Positions 36,035 to 46,000 of a stretch of DNA of 64,000 nucleotides are shown in pieces. The stretch's first letter is position 1; each line of letters opens with the position of its first letter. This stretch comes from Lichtheimia corymbifera B2541 (Eukaryota; Mucoromycota; Mucoromycetes; Mucorales; Lichtheimiaceae), in assembly GCA_000697475.1 (NCBI GenBank), contig JNEU01001162.1:1-64000 (forward strand). The letters run 5' to 3'. A model generated the notes under the pieces. It had not been told where the DNA came from. It searched no databases and saw only the letters and a program-made list of their open reading frames with translations. The translations under genes and the position numbers were made by a program.

Positions 36035-38739
36035 TTAAAAGATCCAGGCCAGGGCTCGCTTATACCAAGGCAGATAACCGATTTCTTCAGTGTCCTTTGC
36101 AACATCAAGATCAGTGACGCGACCCGTTTCGAAATCTATATCACAACATCATTGAGCTTTCTTATATATCATATATATCAGCGATTACAAGAGATACTTG
36201 CCTACGTCAAGCAGAGGTACAACCTTGGTACGTCGGACCAACTTGTATCCAATATAGCATACAATGGCAGGGACGAGGCCAATATAGTTGGTAGCAAAGG
36301 TGACACCATCAAACTCTGGTGCGAAAGCTCCATAGCCTAGTAGATCATTTGGATTGTATATTAGTGTTTAAAGGTTGAATGTGTAATAAATACTCTCATA
36401 TACCTTGTCCAAGGATAATCAATACAGTAAGCACGACGGCAAAGATGCCAGTGAAAGGGTATCCAAATGCACGGAAAGGCAGCTCTTCAATGTTGCGGCC
36501 TTGTTTGACATACGCTCTACGGAATCGAAGTTGTACAAACGCAATACCAGACCAGCTGATAAAACCGCTCACAGCAGTAATGCTCAAGAACCAAGTAAAC
36601 GCTTCTTCGGCACTATAATAACACATTAAGGTTACTGCCTGATGGCATCTATTACTGTTATACAACCTTACCTATAGATTGATACAAATACACAAGCAAA
36701 GCCGATCAAAGATGAAAAGACAACGGCCCAAAAAGGTGAACCAAATCGATTCACGCGACCCAAAAAGGCGGGAGCATTACCATCACGCGCAAGACCAAGT
36801 AAGGTACGGGATGTTGTGTAAAGGGCTGAGTTTGCAGCTGAGAGCACACTGAGAAGAATAACAACGTTGACAAGGTGGCTGGCAACTTCAATGCCTGCGA
36901 TATCGAAAATGAGAGTGAAGGAAGCAGTTGTGGTGTCCTCACCATCTCCCAATCTTGCATCGTTGGATGGAATGCATAAGCCGATCAAGAAGATGGTAAT
37001 GATGTAAAAGATAACGATACGCCAAAGAGTGTTGCGGATGGCACGTGGGATAGTACGAGTGGGGTTCTTGCACTCACCAGCGGTAAGACCAACTATGAGA
37101 AGTTTAAATGTTAAGCCGATAGGGTATAATGTTTAGGCTATGCATTTCATACTCACCAACTTCAGTTCCCTGAAAGGAGAAACCAGCCGATAACAGAACG
37201 CTGACTGTGCCCACTGCACCATCTACAAAGGCTCCAGGATCATTCCAGTACCTGCAATTTTGCAAGAGTGAGAAAAGTGTAAAGGGACGTCAAGTTTAAC
37301 AAGCGTCAAACTTACCGAAAGCCTGTGGGACCTCCCTCACCAACAGCGCCAGTGGCAACAAGAATACCAATGATGATGAACATGATAACAATCAAAATTT
37401 TGACAAGTGCAAACCAGTATTCGATTTCACCATACAACCTATCTCGGGCATGACACGTGAGAAAATCCATGCATCATGTTTCAATGCTGAGGATGGAGCA
37501 TACCTGACACCAACAAGGTTGATACTAAGAATCAAGACCATGAAAATAGTTGACCATGCAGGATCTGGCATGATAGGTTGCCACCATTTGATGATTGTAG
37601 CTGCTGCAGCCAACTCTGTAAACAAGTAAATCGATCAGTATCAAGCATTCGAATTAGTTTTTTTAGTTGTCATGACGACGAATACCGGTTGCAATAGTGA
37701 CAGCCTAATGTACAACTCAATATGATCAGCTTCCATGCTCGTACGAGATAGGCAATCTTGTGTCACTTACCCACTAGATGAAGAGCCGAAGTAGTACCAA
37801 AACACATATTTAGCCTCGCTTTCCTTTTATCTGAAGATGTTGTAATATTGCCTTACCGAAAACCTGTGAGAGAAAAAAGAAATTAGCAAATATCCCTGAA
37901 TCGTAACACAGAGTTGGAACTTTTCTATTACCAGTAATTCCAACCAAGAGCAAAGCCAAGAGCTGGATCCACGAACCGGGTAGCGTAGTGATTGAAGGAA
38001 CCAGATACTGCGCAAGATAACAAGGTAAGTATCCTGATGTTTCAAAAGACCTATTCTTTACCTGGCATATATGTAGCCATTTCGCCAAGGCACGTCATGA
38101 TACAATAAACCTATATCAATCAAAAGCCATCAGATCATGTTGTTGATATTCATATGAGCTGTTATCCTTACCATGAAACCAACTATATCGTTGGATGAGT
38201 GGTGGGTGTTTGAAGGCGTTGAGTGGGATGAGCCATTTTTGATTTGATCTATTTCACTTACTGACGCAGTATCTACATTGGGATAGCGGTTAGCGTCATG
38301 CGGGTTCGATAACGAGGATGGCACTTACGCGATGAAAGCCCCGGCAGGCCCAGCCTATTACGTTTGACAGCAAGCTTATTAGATCAGGTTTACGAGTCGT
38401 GGCTACGATTGATACTCACTGTCGCAATGTTTCCACCAGAGTTTAAAAACAAGCCTGTGCTTTGTTGTGTTGAAACAATCGAAAAATGAGTTTTGCGATC
38501 CATGTTACCGCTTATCTTTTATACAGGGCTTACCCAATGGCACCGCCTAACGCGATCATTTGTACATGGCGTGCATCAAGGCCACGCTTGGTTCCCTCTT
38601 GCAGATCGATCGTATGTCTTGAGTTGATGGAACCAGGGCCCATACCGGTTGAATACATATATTCTTCCTCGACCTTTTCGGAATCATGTGGTCGTATGGA
38701 TACATCAGCGACGTCCTCTTTTTTCTCACGAAAAAACAT
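36035..38739 (-). CDS. Amino-acid permease, yeast AAT family (GAP-like)
   Basis: Twelve-span APC-superfamily proton:amino-acid symporter of the plasma membrane. The N terminus is cytosolic and acidic ([14 protein letters not shown]), followed by the family start [29 protein letters not shown], split by introns. Further along are [24 protein letters not shown], the [27 protein letters not shown] block, and [20 protein letters not shown], all typical of the AAT family. The C-terminal tail ends [10 protein letters not shown] with stop at 36035. At least ten short introns; not all boundaries were resolved. Substrate range cannot be read from sequence. It is convergent with the E2 gene with about 190 bp between stops. 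Confidence 0.92.
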
Positions 38740-40001
38740 TTTCTTCCTTTAATAATGAAAACGAGTTGAGAAAAGAGAAAAAGAAAAGAGACTAAGAGGA
38801 AAGGCTCTGTGTTAAAATATAATCTTATCTTCACACAAAGGGAGAAGAGAGGCACAAGCGCACGCACTCAACAAAAGATAAAGCAGCCCACTCCGATAAC
38901 AAAAGATGAGGCGATTTCATTGGATAATATGACCGAATAGGAAATGTAATGTTGTCTCTGTGTGCATGTGAGCTCACTTTCAACGACATCTTCCACTCCG
39001 CCCCACGATATAGCCAATCATTGCATCAATTTGATTCTCACAGCATACTTATACGTGTGTACTCTTCCAGTATTTCTTTCCTCAGTTGCCCGGTGATGAG
39101 TGTGGGCACTCGCCAAGCATGGCACTTTTGTTCGTTTTCGTGATTCTCGTACACAAGACGCATTACCGGGCCTTTGTGCATCGTAGCAGCCACATCTTCA
39201 TATCGACATGTGGTGACAGCAAACGAAAAAGTCCAAGGGGGCTCAGTTGTTGTAAACACAAAGAGCAATAACAACGCTCTTTGTCTGTGACACAATGATC
39301 CTGAGGGGTTTGGTTTCCTGATCTGCTACAAAGGACCCTGTACATGATGGCGCATGATGCATTTGTGCTCTTGTATTTTAAAAGTAGAATGTACATAGTG
39401 ACGGTATTGTTAGGAGAGCAAGTTGGTGTCACAGGGTGATAAGGGCGAGCAGATATATATGCGATCCGAAATACCTCTTTTACAAAGGAGATGGACTTCC
39501 CAATAAACCGCTCAACCAACCTATGTTCCACCAGCACAGGAGCCACACTACTATCCTTTTGTATACTTGCTTACGTTGACTTGTGCAACCTACAAAGAAG
39601 ACGTCATATGAGCATTTTCGTCGTATATAACCATCCTTGTGTCTCATAGTGGCATCCATGGCAAAGTGGCATACGGTCAAGATTATGCATTTGTTCCTTT
39701 CTTCATGCGTCGTGATGTGATTGAGTTAATTTTGATACATGAACAAACATTGACGCATGGACCATTCGCCGCCTTTGATAGCTTAAAACATTTATCCATA
39801 TGCATGCTAATGCTACGAGAAGCACCCTTGTAACTGAATTTCTTGATCAAATAAAGGATGATGACCCTATTGCTATTCGATACCATTGTTCACACGGAGA
39901 CGGGGCAATTGCCCCGTAAAATTTCCCGAGATGCCATGTATTAAAAGCAAGCCGGTTTGTTCGCTGTAACAGCAACCTCTTCTTGTATTCTCAGAGTAGC
40001 A
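38740..40001. other. Divergent intergenic region
   Basis: 1.26 kb between the divergent permease and GH105 genes. ORFs at 39163-39546 and 39480-39680 on the minus strand have no family features and were not accepted. The one clear signal is the 18-bp palindrome at 39900-39917. Confidence 0.5.
39900..39917. promoter_or_regulatory. Perfect 18-bp palindrome of CGG-N10-CCG type
   Basis: The sequence ACGGGGCAATTGCCCCGT reads the same on both strands, with CGG at 39901-39903 and CCG at 39914-39916 separated by 10 bp. CGG-Nx-CCG everted or inverted triplets are the known targets of Zn2Cys6 binuclear-cluster activators. It lies 85 bp upstream of the GH105 start codon, a usual distance for a fungal activator site. 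The factor is unknown and the functional assignment is inference. Confidence 0.45.
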
Positions 40002-41120
40002 ATGGCGACCGCATTTCAAAAGATTCCCCTCGATATTCCTCGAGCCAAGGTGCACAGCTTGATCAAATCGTTGATTACCAATCTTGTGGATATCAAGGAT
40101 ACGTCTGGTGAATTCTTGCTTCGTCTCGAGGATGGCAGTATTGTGGATACCAAAGGATGGAACGATTGGGAATGGACACATGGTATTGGTCTCTATGGAT
40201 TATGGCAGTACTATGAAATGACCAAGGATGGCGATACTTTATCAATCATCAAAAACTGGTTCCGAGATCGCTTTGCTGAACCACCCAGACACAAGAACAT
40301 TAATACAATGGCTGTATTTTTGACGTTGGCTTACTTGTACGAGCATACTCGGGATCAAACGTACTTGCCGCATCTCGACAGCTGGGGAGAATGGGCTATG
40401 TATGATCTAGCACGCACAGATTATGGTGGAATGCAGCATGTCACGTACCTGACGCCCAACACACAGCAGCTATGGGATGATACGTTGATGATGACGGTGT
40501 TGCCGTTGGCAAAGATTGGAAAGTTATTAAACCGCCCACACTACATTGACGAAGCCAAACGTCAATTCCTGGTACACATCAAGTATCTCTTTAGCACCAA
40601 GACTGGTCTCTTTTATCATGGATGGACATTTGAACAAGGAGGTCATAATTATGCTGATGCCTATTGGGGTCGAGGCAATAGCTGGCTCACTATTGCAATT
40701 CCCGAGTTTATTGAATTACTTGATCTACAGCCCAGCGACCCTCTTCGCATCCACTTGATTGATACGCTTCATGCACAAGTCACTGCTCTTGCCAAGTACC
40801 AAGATCCTAGTGGATTATGGCGTACCATCATTGATGAGGAATCATACCTCGAAGCCTCTGCAACTGCAGGTTTTGCATTTGGTATACTCAAGGCCGTTCG
40901 CAAGCGATACATTAGCAAGGAATACAAGGATATTGCACTCAATGCTATTAAAGGAGTCATTGACAACATTAATGATCAAGGCGAACTTGAAAAGGTATCA
41001 TTTGGCACACCTGTAGGCGATACAAGACAGTTCTATAAAGAGATCCCACTCACATCTATGCCATACGGTCAAGCAATGGGTATGATGTGCCTTGTTGAAT
41101 TCCTCCGATTGTATATATAG
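40002..41120 (+). CDS. GH105-family unsaturated glucuronyl/galacturonyl hydrolase
   Basis: Single exon, 372 residues. GH105 (YteR/YesR-like) enzymes remove the unsaturated uronic acid left at the non-reducing end by polysaccharide lyases, for example on rhamnogalacturonan. Features are an (alpha/alpha)6-barrel pattern, WNDWEWTHGIGLYGLWQYYE, the catalytic-Asp region QLWDDTLMMTVLPLAKIG, LFYHGWTFEQGGHNYADAYWGRGNSWL, and GTPVGDTRQFYKEIPLTSMPYGQA near the end. No signal peptide, so an intracellular enzyme acting on imported oligosaccharides is likely. The open frame upstream of 40002 lacks an ATG. Absence of introns is unusual for a gene of this size in this window. A Zn2Cys6-like palindrome sits upstream. 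Confidence 0.9.
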   Translation: MATAFQKIPLDIPRAKVHSLIKSLITNLVDIKDTSGEFLLRLEDGSIVDTKGWNDWEWTHGIGLYGLWQYYEMTKDGDTLSIIKNWFRDRFAEPPRHKNINTMAVFLTLAYLYEHTRDQTYLPHLDSWGEWAMYDLARTDYGGMQHVTYLTPNTQQLWDDTLMMTVLPLAKIGKLLNRPHYIDEAKRQFLVHIKYLFSTKTGLFYHGWTFEQGGHNYADAYWGRGNSWLTIAIPEFIELLDLQPSDPLRIHLIDTLHAQVTALAKYQDPSGLWRTIIDEESYLEASATAGFAFGILKAVRKRYISKEYKDIALNAIKGVIDNINDQGELEKVSFGTPVGDTRQFYKEIPLTSMPYGQAMGMMCLVEFLRLYI

Positions 41121-41301
41121 GATATGATCATTTATTATAATAAAATGCTTGTATGCGTATTGATAACTTTTATCACCCCCCTTGGTGAGAGAGATCGTCG
41201 CCACTTTTGTGCCCAGCAAACAGCAGTAATTCATCTTGGGAAATTAACCGCCGCTTTCGCTCTCCTTTACGTCCTTTCTTTCATTCCCACCATCCTACTC
41301 C

Positions 41302-42390
41302 ATGGTCGATCCTTTCATATGGCTGCTATTACTCTGCATTACAATGTTCTTGGGGAGCTTCCTCGCGGGCTGCATTCCTTTATCGACTAAGCTCTCCGAA
41401 ACGAAGCTACGGAACTTGACAGCACTTGGAGTAGGGTTGCTCATTGGCACTGCTCTTGTGATCATAATACCCGAAGGCATCGAGACTCTCTACAGCAACA
41501 ACGCGGTTACCACCATTGGCAATCATACCGAAAGCATGTTGCAGCAGCATGTGACAACTGCATCTACCACCATGGACAGCCAAACGACTGATACAACCCC
41601 TATATGGCAAGAGCAAGAGGAGGACAACACTTTACGGAAACGACAACCACATAGTCATGCTGGTGAAGAGGATGAGCACAAGTCAACAGAGCATTCGACG
41701 ATTGGATTGGCTATGATTGTGGGATTTGCAATGATGTTTGTTGTTGATCAAGTGAGCTCACTGCATGTCCATGGATCATCATCATCGACGCATCATCATC
41801 ATGAATACAGCGAACTTAGTTTTATGGATGGCAACGGATCATCGTCAGCGGCAACATCACATGGCAATGGGAATGCATCACCAGAACAACGCTCGCGATC
41901 TCCTACATCAAAGTCAATTACACCCACCATTGGATTGATTGTTCATGCAGCAGCTGATGGCATAGCGCTGGGCGCATCTGCTACACATCCAGAATTATCC
42001 ATGGTCGTGTTCCTTGCCATTATGCTTCACAAGGCCCCTTCAGCATTCGCTCTTACCACCGTATTACTCGCTGAAGGTCTCTCACGAGTCAGTGTTCGTC
42101 GTCATTTGCTCATTTTTTCATTGTCAGCACCAACAGGAGCAATTGGTACCTACATGCTACTCCATGTCTTTTGGTCATCTTCCAGTACATCCACCGATCT
42201 CGCCTATTGGACAGGTGTATTACTGGTGTTTTCGGGTGGTACCTTTTTATACGTTGCTATGCACGCTCTTCAAGAATTACGGCCATCGTCGTCATCTTCC
42301 CATGCGGAGAAATTGTCAGGGTCACAAGTGGGTGCTATTCTGGGAGGCATGTTCCTGCCGATCGTACTCAACGTTGCACATTCCCATTGA
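41302..42390 (+). CDS. ZIP-family zinc transporter, ZIP9-like
   Basis: Single exon, 362 residues. N-terminal spans WLLLLCITMFLGSFLAGCIPL and LTALGVGLLIGTALVIIIPEGIETL, then a long hydrophilic stretch with His clusters (RQPHSHAGEEDEH, HHHHEYSE). The metal-path helices are GLIVHAAADGIALGASAT and FLAIMLHKAPSAFALT, which match ZIP (SLC39) members of the ZIP9 group. Last spans end at MFLPIVLNVAHSH. ZIP9-type proteins sit in Golgi or plasma membrane and bring zinc into the cytosol. The His-rich loops may sense or bind zinc. Intronless, as is the gene 181 bp upstream on the same strand. Confidence 0.92.
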   Translation: MVDPFIWLLLLCITMFLGSFLAGCIPLSTKLSETKLRNLTALGVGLLIGTALVIIIPEGIETLYSNNAVTTIGNHTESMLQQHVTTASTTMDSQTTDTTPIWQEQEEDNTLRKRQPHSHAGEEDEHKSTEHSTIGLAMIVGFAMMFVVDQVSSLHVHGSSSSTHHHHEYSELSFMDGNGSSSAATSHGNGNASPEQRSRSPTSKSITPTIGLIVHAAADGIALGASATHPELSMVVFLAIMLHKAPSAFALTTVLLAEGLSRVSVRRHLLIFSLSAPTGAIGTYMLLHVFWSSSSTSTDLAYWTGVLLVFSGGTFLYVAMHALQELRPSSSSSHAEKLSGSQVGAILGGMFLPIVLNVAHSH

Positions 42391-42921
42391 TGGCTTGCAC
42401 AATATTACAACAGCTCTTAATCGATCGACCATTCATTCACAACACTCTCTTTCTTATTGATACCTTCTTTCTTTCTTTCTTTCATCACCGCCCTCCTTTC
42501 AGATGTACAGATCGTGTTGTTTCCAACCCCTTTTTTTCCCATCCATCCTCCTTGTTCTTGTCATCCCCCCCCACCATACACCTTGACATATTGTAGAGAT
42601 TACTGGGTACTCTATCTTCCCCCTTAATAGATTACAATTACTAGTATTAGAATGGATAGACAAGGACTGCTATACATGATGATAAATGTTGGGTATAATT
42701 GAGTGGATATTTGAGAACGAAGGTTATTGTTGGGGCTCCCCAATTCTGCTGTTTGATATTGTTGGTTTGCACTTGTTTACTACATGTCATGTGAGACAAG
42801 GCATTGAATGGCAGATCCGCACAATAACGCAAAGGATCGTGGCTTACCTTTTCTTTCTTTTGTTCGCTCGTCGTTCATCCCATCATCAATTACCCTAATT
42901 CTATATACTACACAAACAACC
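42391..42921. other. Intergenic, no gene seen
   Basis: 530 bp with a pyrimidine-rich stretch (42440-42590) in the ZIP 3' region; no gene or RNA recognised. Confidence 0.4.
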
Positions 42922-43359
42922 ATGATTGATTATAACAATACTTGCTTTGTACCCAACTCTGTGTCAAGTCAACGCTGCGCTATGATGTCTGCCCTGGATT
43001 CAAATTTACATGACACGCACCGAGGACCCTGTCATAATGATCATTTCCACAAGAAGCGACTGGGTGCCAAGAAATTCTATATAGCCGATGATGACAATGA
43101 TAGCAGGAGCATAGAAAGCATTACACCCTTTCCAGGACAACATTGGTCAACTGAAGACAGCGATGAGGATGATATTGAGCCGATCTTGATGACACCCACA
43201 CAACAACAAGATGAGTGGTGCTGCTATACACTGGAAAGCCAATCTCCCGATGATGATATTAAAGATAGCAATAAGGGTAACGGTGATCGCAGCATCCTAC
43301 TACGTCGGTGCAAGACACGATATTATCAAGGACTTTGTAATTTGGCTGCCACTAATTGA
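42922..43359 (+). CDS. Hypothetical acidic protein
   Basis: Single open frame of 145 residues from an ATG in good context (ACAACCATGA) just after a pyrimidine-rich leader. The sequence is rich in Asp/Glu in the middle (STEDSDEDDIEPILM), has a basic tail (RRCKTRYYQGL), eight Cys in no recognisable spacing, and no signal peptide or membrane helix. No family recognised. The Asp codon runs could also appear in a chance frame, but codon composition resembles its neighbours. The frame is open upstream to 42808. Confidence 0.5.
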   Translation: MIDYNNTCFVPNSVSSQRCAMMSALDSNLHDTHRGPCHNDHFHKKRLGAKKFYIADDDNDSRSIESITPFPGQHWSTEDSDEDDIEPILMTPTQQQDEWCCYTLESQSPDDDIKDSNKGNGDRSILLRRCKTRYYQGLCNLAATN

Positions 43360-43906
43360 CTTGGCGTATTTGCAATGCCAATGAGGATGATACACTCTAA
43401 AATATTCGCACATATATCCGCAAAACATAATAAAGGCGCTGGCTTGAATGGGCAAAATCAGACATTGAAGTTTGTCGGGTAAACGTAGTACTACTATCCC
43501 ATATGTGGATAGGTTATATCTCTCCACAATGTTAGAGATAGCATTGGCTCAGCCTTGGATTATATAGCATGAAAAGAGCTGTTAATGCAATTGGGCAATG
43601 TTCGTGTTTTGAACCACCATCACACATGGCTACAACTCATTTGAATGTGTAACCACTCATTCGATATATGCCTCAGAAGCAGCAGTTGTTCTAAACCTTA
43701 TATTATGCAAAGCATGTGTTTGTGGAAACCGATAATCGACCAAGTAATATATTGTACACAATGTAATAGAAATGGTATGTTGGTGATGATATGCTAAGAA
43801 ATGCAAATAGGGTTGTTGAAGGAGGGGGGAATAAGGCAATCAACAAAAGCAATGAACGACGAGGTGGGTGGGGTGGGTGGTGGATTGGATATCACACAAT
43901 GGCAGC
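43360..43906. other. Convergent intergenic region
   Basis: About 550 bp between the hypothetical gene and the acyltransferase stop. No feature seen beyond a short GGTGG run at 43860-43885. Confidence 0.4.
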
Positions 43907-45303
43907 TCACAACAAGCTTCCACATAGCGCACGGGCCTGGGGCATGGTACGTAACATATCGATAACATAGGGCTGCACAAACTCGAACGGGTTGTCGTTC
44001 CAGATATGCCAGTAAGCGAATCCATCCAAGAAATAAGGAAACGTGTAATATGCCCATGCAAAGACCCATGCATGTGACACAATGCGTGCCAAGATTCTGG
44101 GAAAGGTCATACCACGGGTGACTTTTTTCAATATGCGTTCACTGGCCATGCCGATACCATGAATGAAGAAGAAAAAGAACTGTTGACCAGCAAAGAATTG
44201 ACGATAAACGGTCCATCCAACGTTGCAATAGATAATGTATTCATGCATCAATCCTGACACAGCAAATACAGCAATGGCACCCATCATCAAGGCAATTGGG
44301 AGCGGATTTTTGACAGTCTTGGCAAGTGCACGTTGTGTAATGAAACGCATAGGCCGGAATCCAAAAGCCACCCAAGAAGTACGCAATAACTGATGCCAAC
44401 GCACCGACCACAACTCATCCAAAGAAGTTGAAATGATAGGATCCATCATCAAAGGTCGCCATTGTTCTTCAAAAACAAAAGATATGGGAGTGAGATGATG
44501 ATGATAAGAGAGGATAGGGAGAGAGATAAACGACTTACCACTTGAATAGGAGCCTCCTTCATAGTAGATGCAGTAAAAGAGTTGCAGACCACAGCCGATA
44601 GCATTGAAAGCACTGTTGAGCACGAATACAGCGATGCACAGGAAGAAAAAGAATAATACGGGACGTTCTGCTGAAAGGGCCATGGCATCTCTTCCTGAGA
44701 AAGTTGCATACCAAGCACCAAAGATATCGCAAATAGCAGCATGATAGAGCAATCGAATCAAGATATGATAGAATTTCTAAGGGGGGAATGCATCTAAGTA
44801 AACTTGCATGCATGATCTGCAACTGAAACCTTACCTTGTCTTTGACATATTCTTTCGGCTTCTCTTCATCGCTTTTCTTCTTTGGGAATTTACGCATGGA
44901 CGACCATAATTCGGTGTGCAGATAATCCATGTCAGCATATGCCGGCTTGCCATACAAGATGGGCGAGATCCAGAAAAAGTCAAAGAATCGAATGAAGGCA
45001 TTGTAACCCACGACCGAACAGGTGAGATCAAGAACTGGAAAGCAAAGACGATTAGACATGAGGAGATCAGAGGACTGAAAGGCTAACAGCAATACCTGCG
45101 TTATTGGCAGTGAATACAATTGGCACGAGGATCTCGGTTGCAAGAAGAGGAACGGATAAGCATTGCTTGGCGGGAGTTGACATTATTTTTGAAGAAACGA
45201 CAAGAGCCATCAAAGCAATGGGAGCTGAATACAGAATTGGAAGAGACCAAATTGGAACGCCAATACGGGTATCACCCGCTTGTAATAGCATGGTAAGATC
45301 CAT
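43907..45303 (-). CDS. MBOAT/wax-synthase-like membrane O-acyltransferase
   Basis: Multi-pass protein of the fungal wax-synthase-domain (MBOAT_2) group, which transfers acyl chains to alcohol acceptors in the ER; the substrate is unknown. The start used is MDLTMLLQAGDTRIG at 45303; an in-frame ATG 20 codons upstream (45363) would add a hydrophobic stretch. Landmarks: SVVGYNAFIRFFDFFWISP, SLDELWSVRWHQLLRTSWVAFGFRP (the family's W-x-x-RWHQ block) and AVSGLMHEYIIYC with the presumed catalytic His. Six to eight membrane helices. It ends with a short tail after YAYWHIWNDNPFEF, a region common to the group. About four introns, the 44462-44540 one clearly bounded. Confidence 0.85.
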
Positions 45304-46000
45304 GATGATAATAGCGATGAAGAAGGAGAAGGAAAAAAGAGGTGATTGATGAATAGGGTTCAACCAGATTTCATTCCCTTTATATTAGACGGGCGATCAA
45401 GTCATACATAACTCAACATCCGACACAAAAGCGGCAAGGCATAACAACGCTTACCCAACATGCTTTCATCCTTTTTTGCACTTTTATCTCCTGTTGATAT
45501 GCGTCTGTGCACCTTTCATTATTACAAAGTCGAGCTTTTCTCGGTATGGTATCACCTTTGACAGAAGTGAGTGGGTGGCATGATACTAATAAGCTGTAGT
45601 CAGATCCACATGACAACGCAAAGGCTGCGCTGAGTTAATGCATGTTGACCACGATCGATGCTCAAGGTTACATTTTGGTCATAGCGTTTACACCAAAAAC
45701 ATCAGAATGAATCCATGTGAAAATGAAATCCTTTCTTCAAGTGTAACCTACTTTGCCAATATTCGTTGTGTCACCATGGAGACCAGGTAATGTTGTCGTC
45801 ATCGTTACGAGTGGTCATTGTCTTTCTTTTAACACACACTTTCAGGTACCATATGCGTGCTGCTTCAATGCGGGAATCCTTTCATCCTTTTGTGTACCAC
45901 CATCACATAATGTTCCAGGCACCCATAGACATTGTTCTTTTTCTTTCTCTCTTTTTCATTGTTTCTTTTCCCCACCACCACTCCTTTCTTTCCACTACCA
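45304..46000. other. Divergent intergenic region
   Basis: About 700 bp separating the acyltransferase and Slm genes. 45930-46000 is a strong pyrimidine tract, likely leader of the Slm-like gene. No other feature. Confidence 0.4.
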
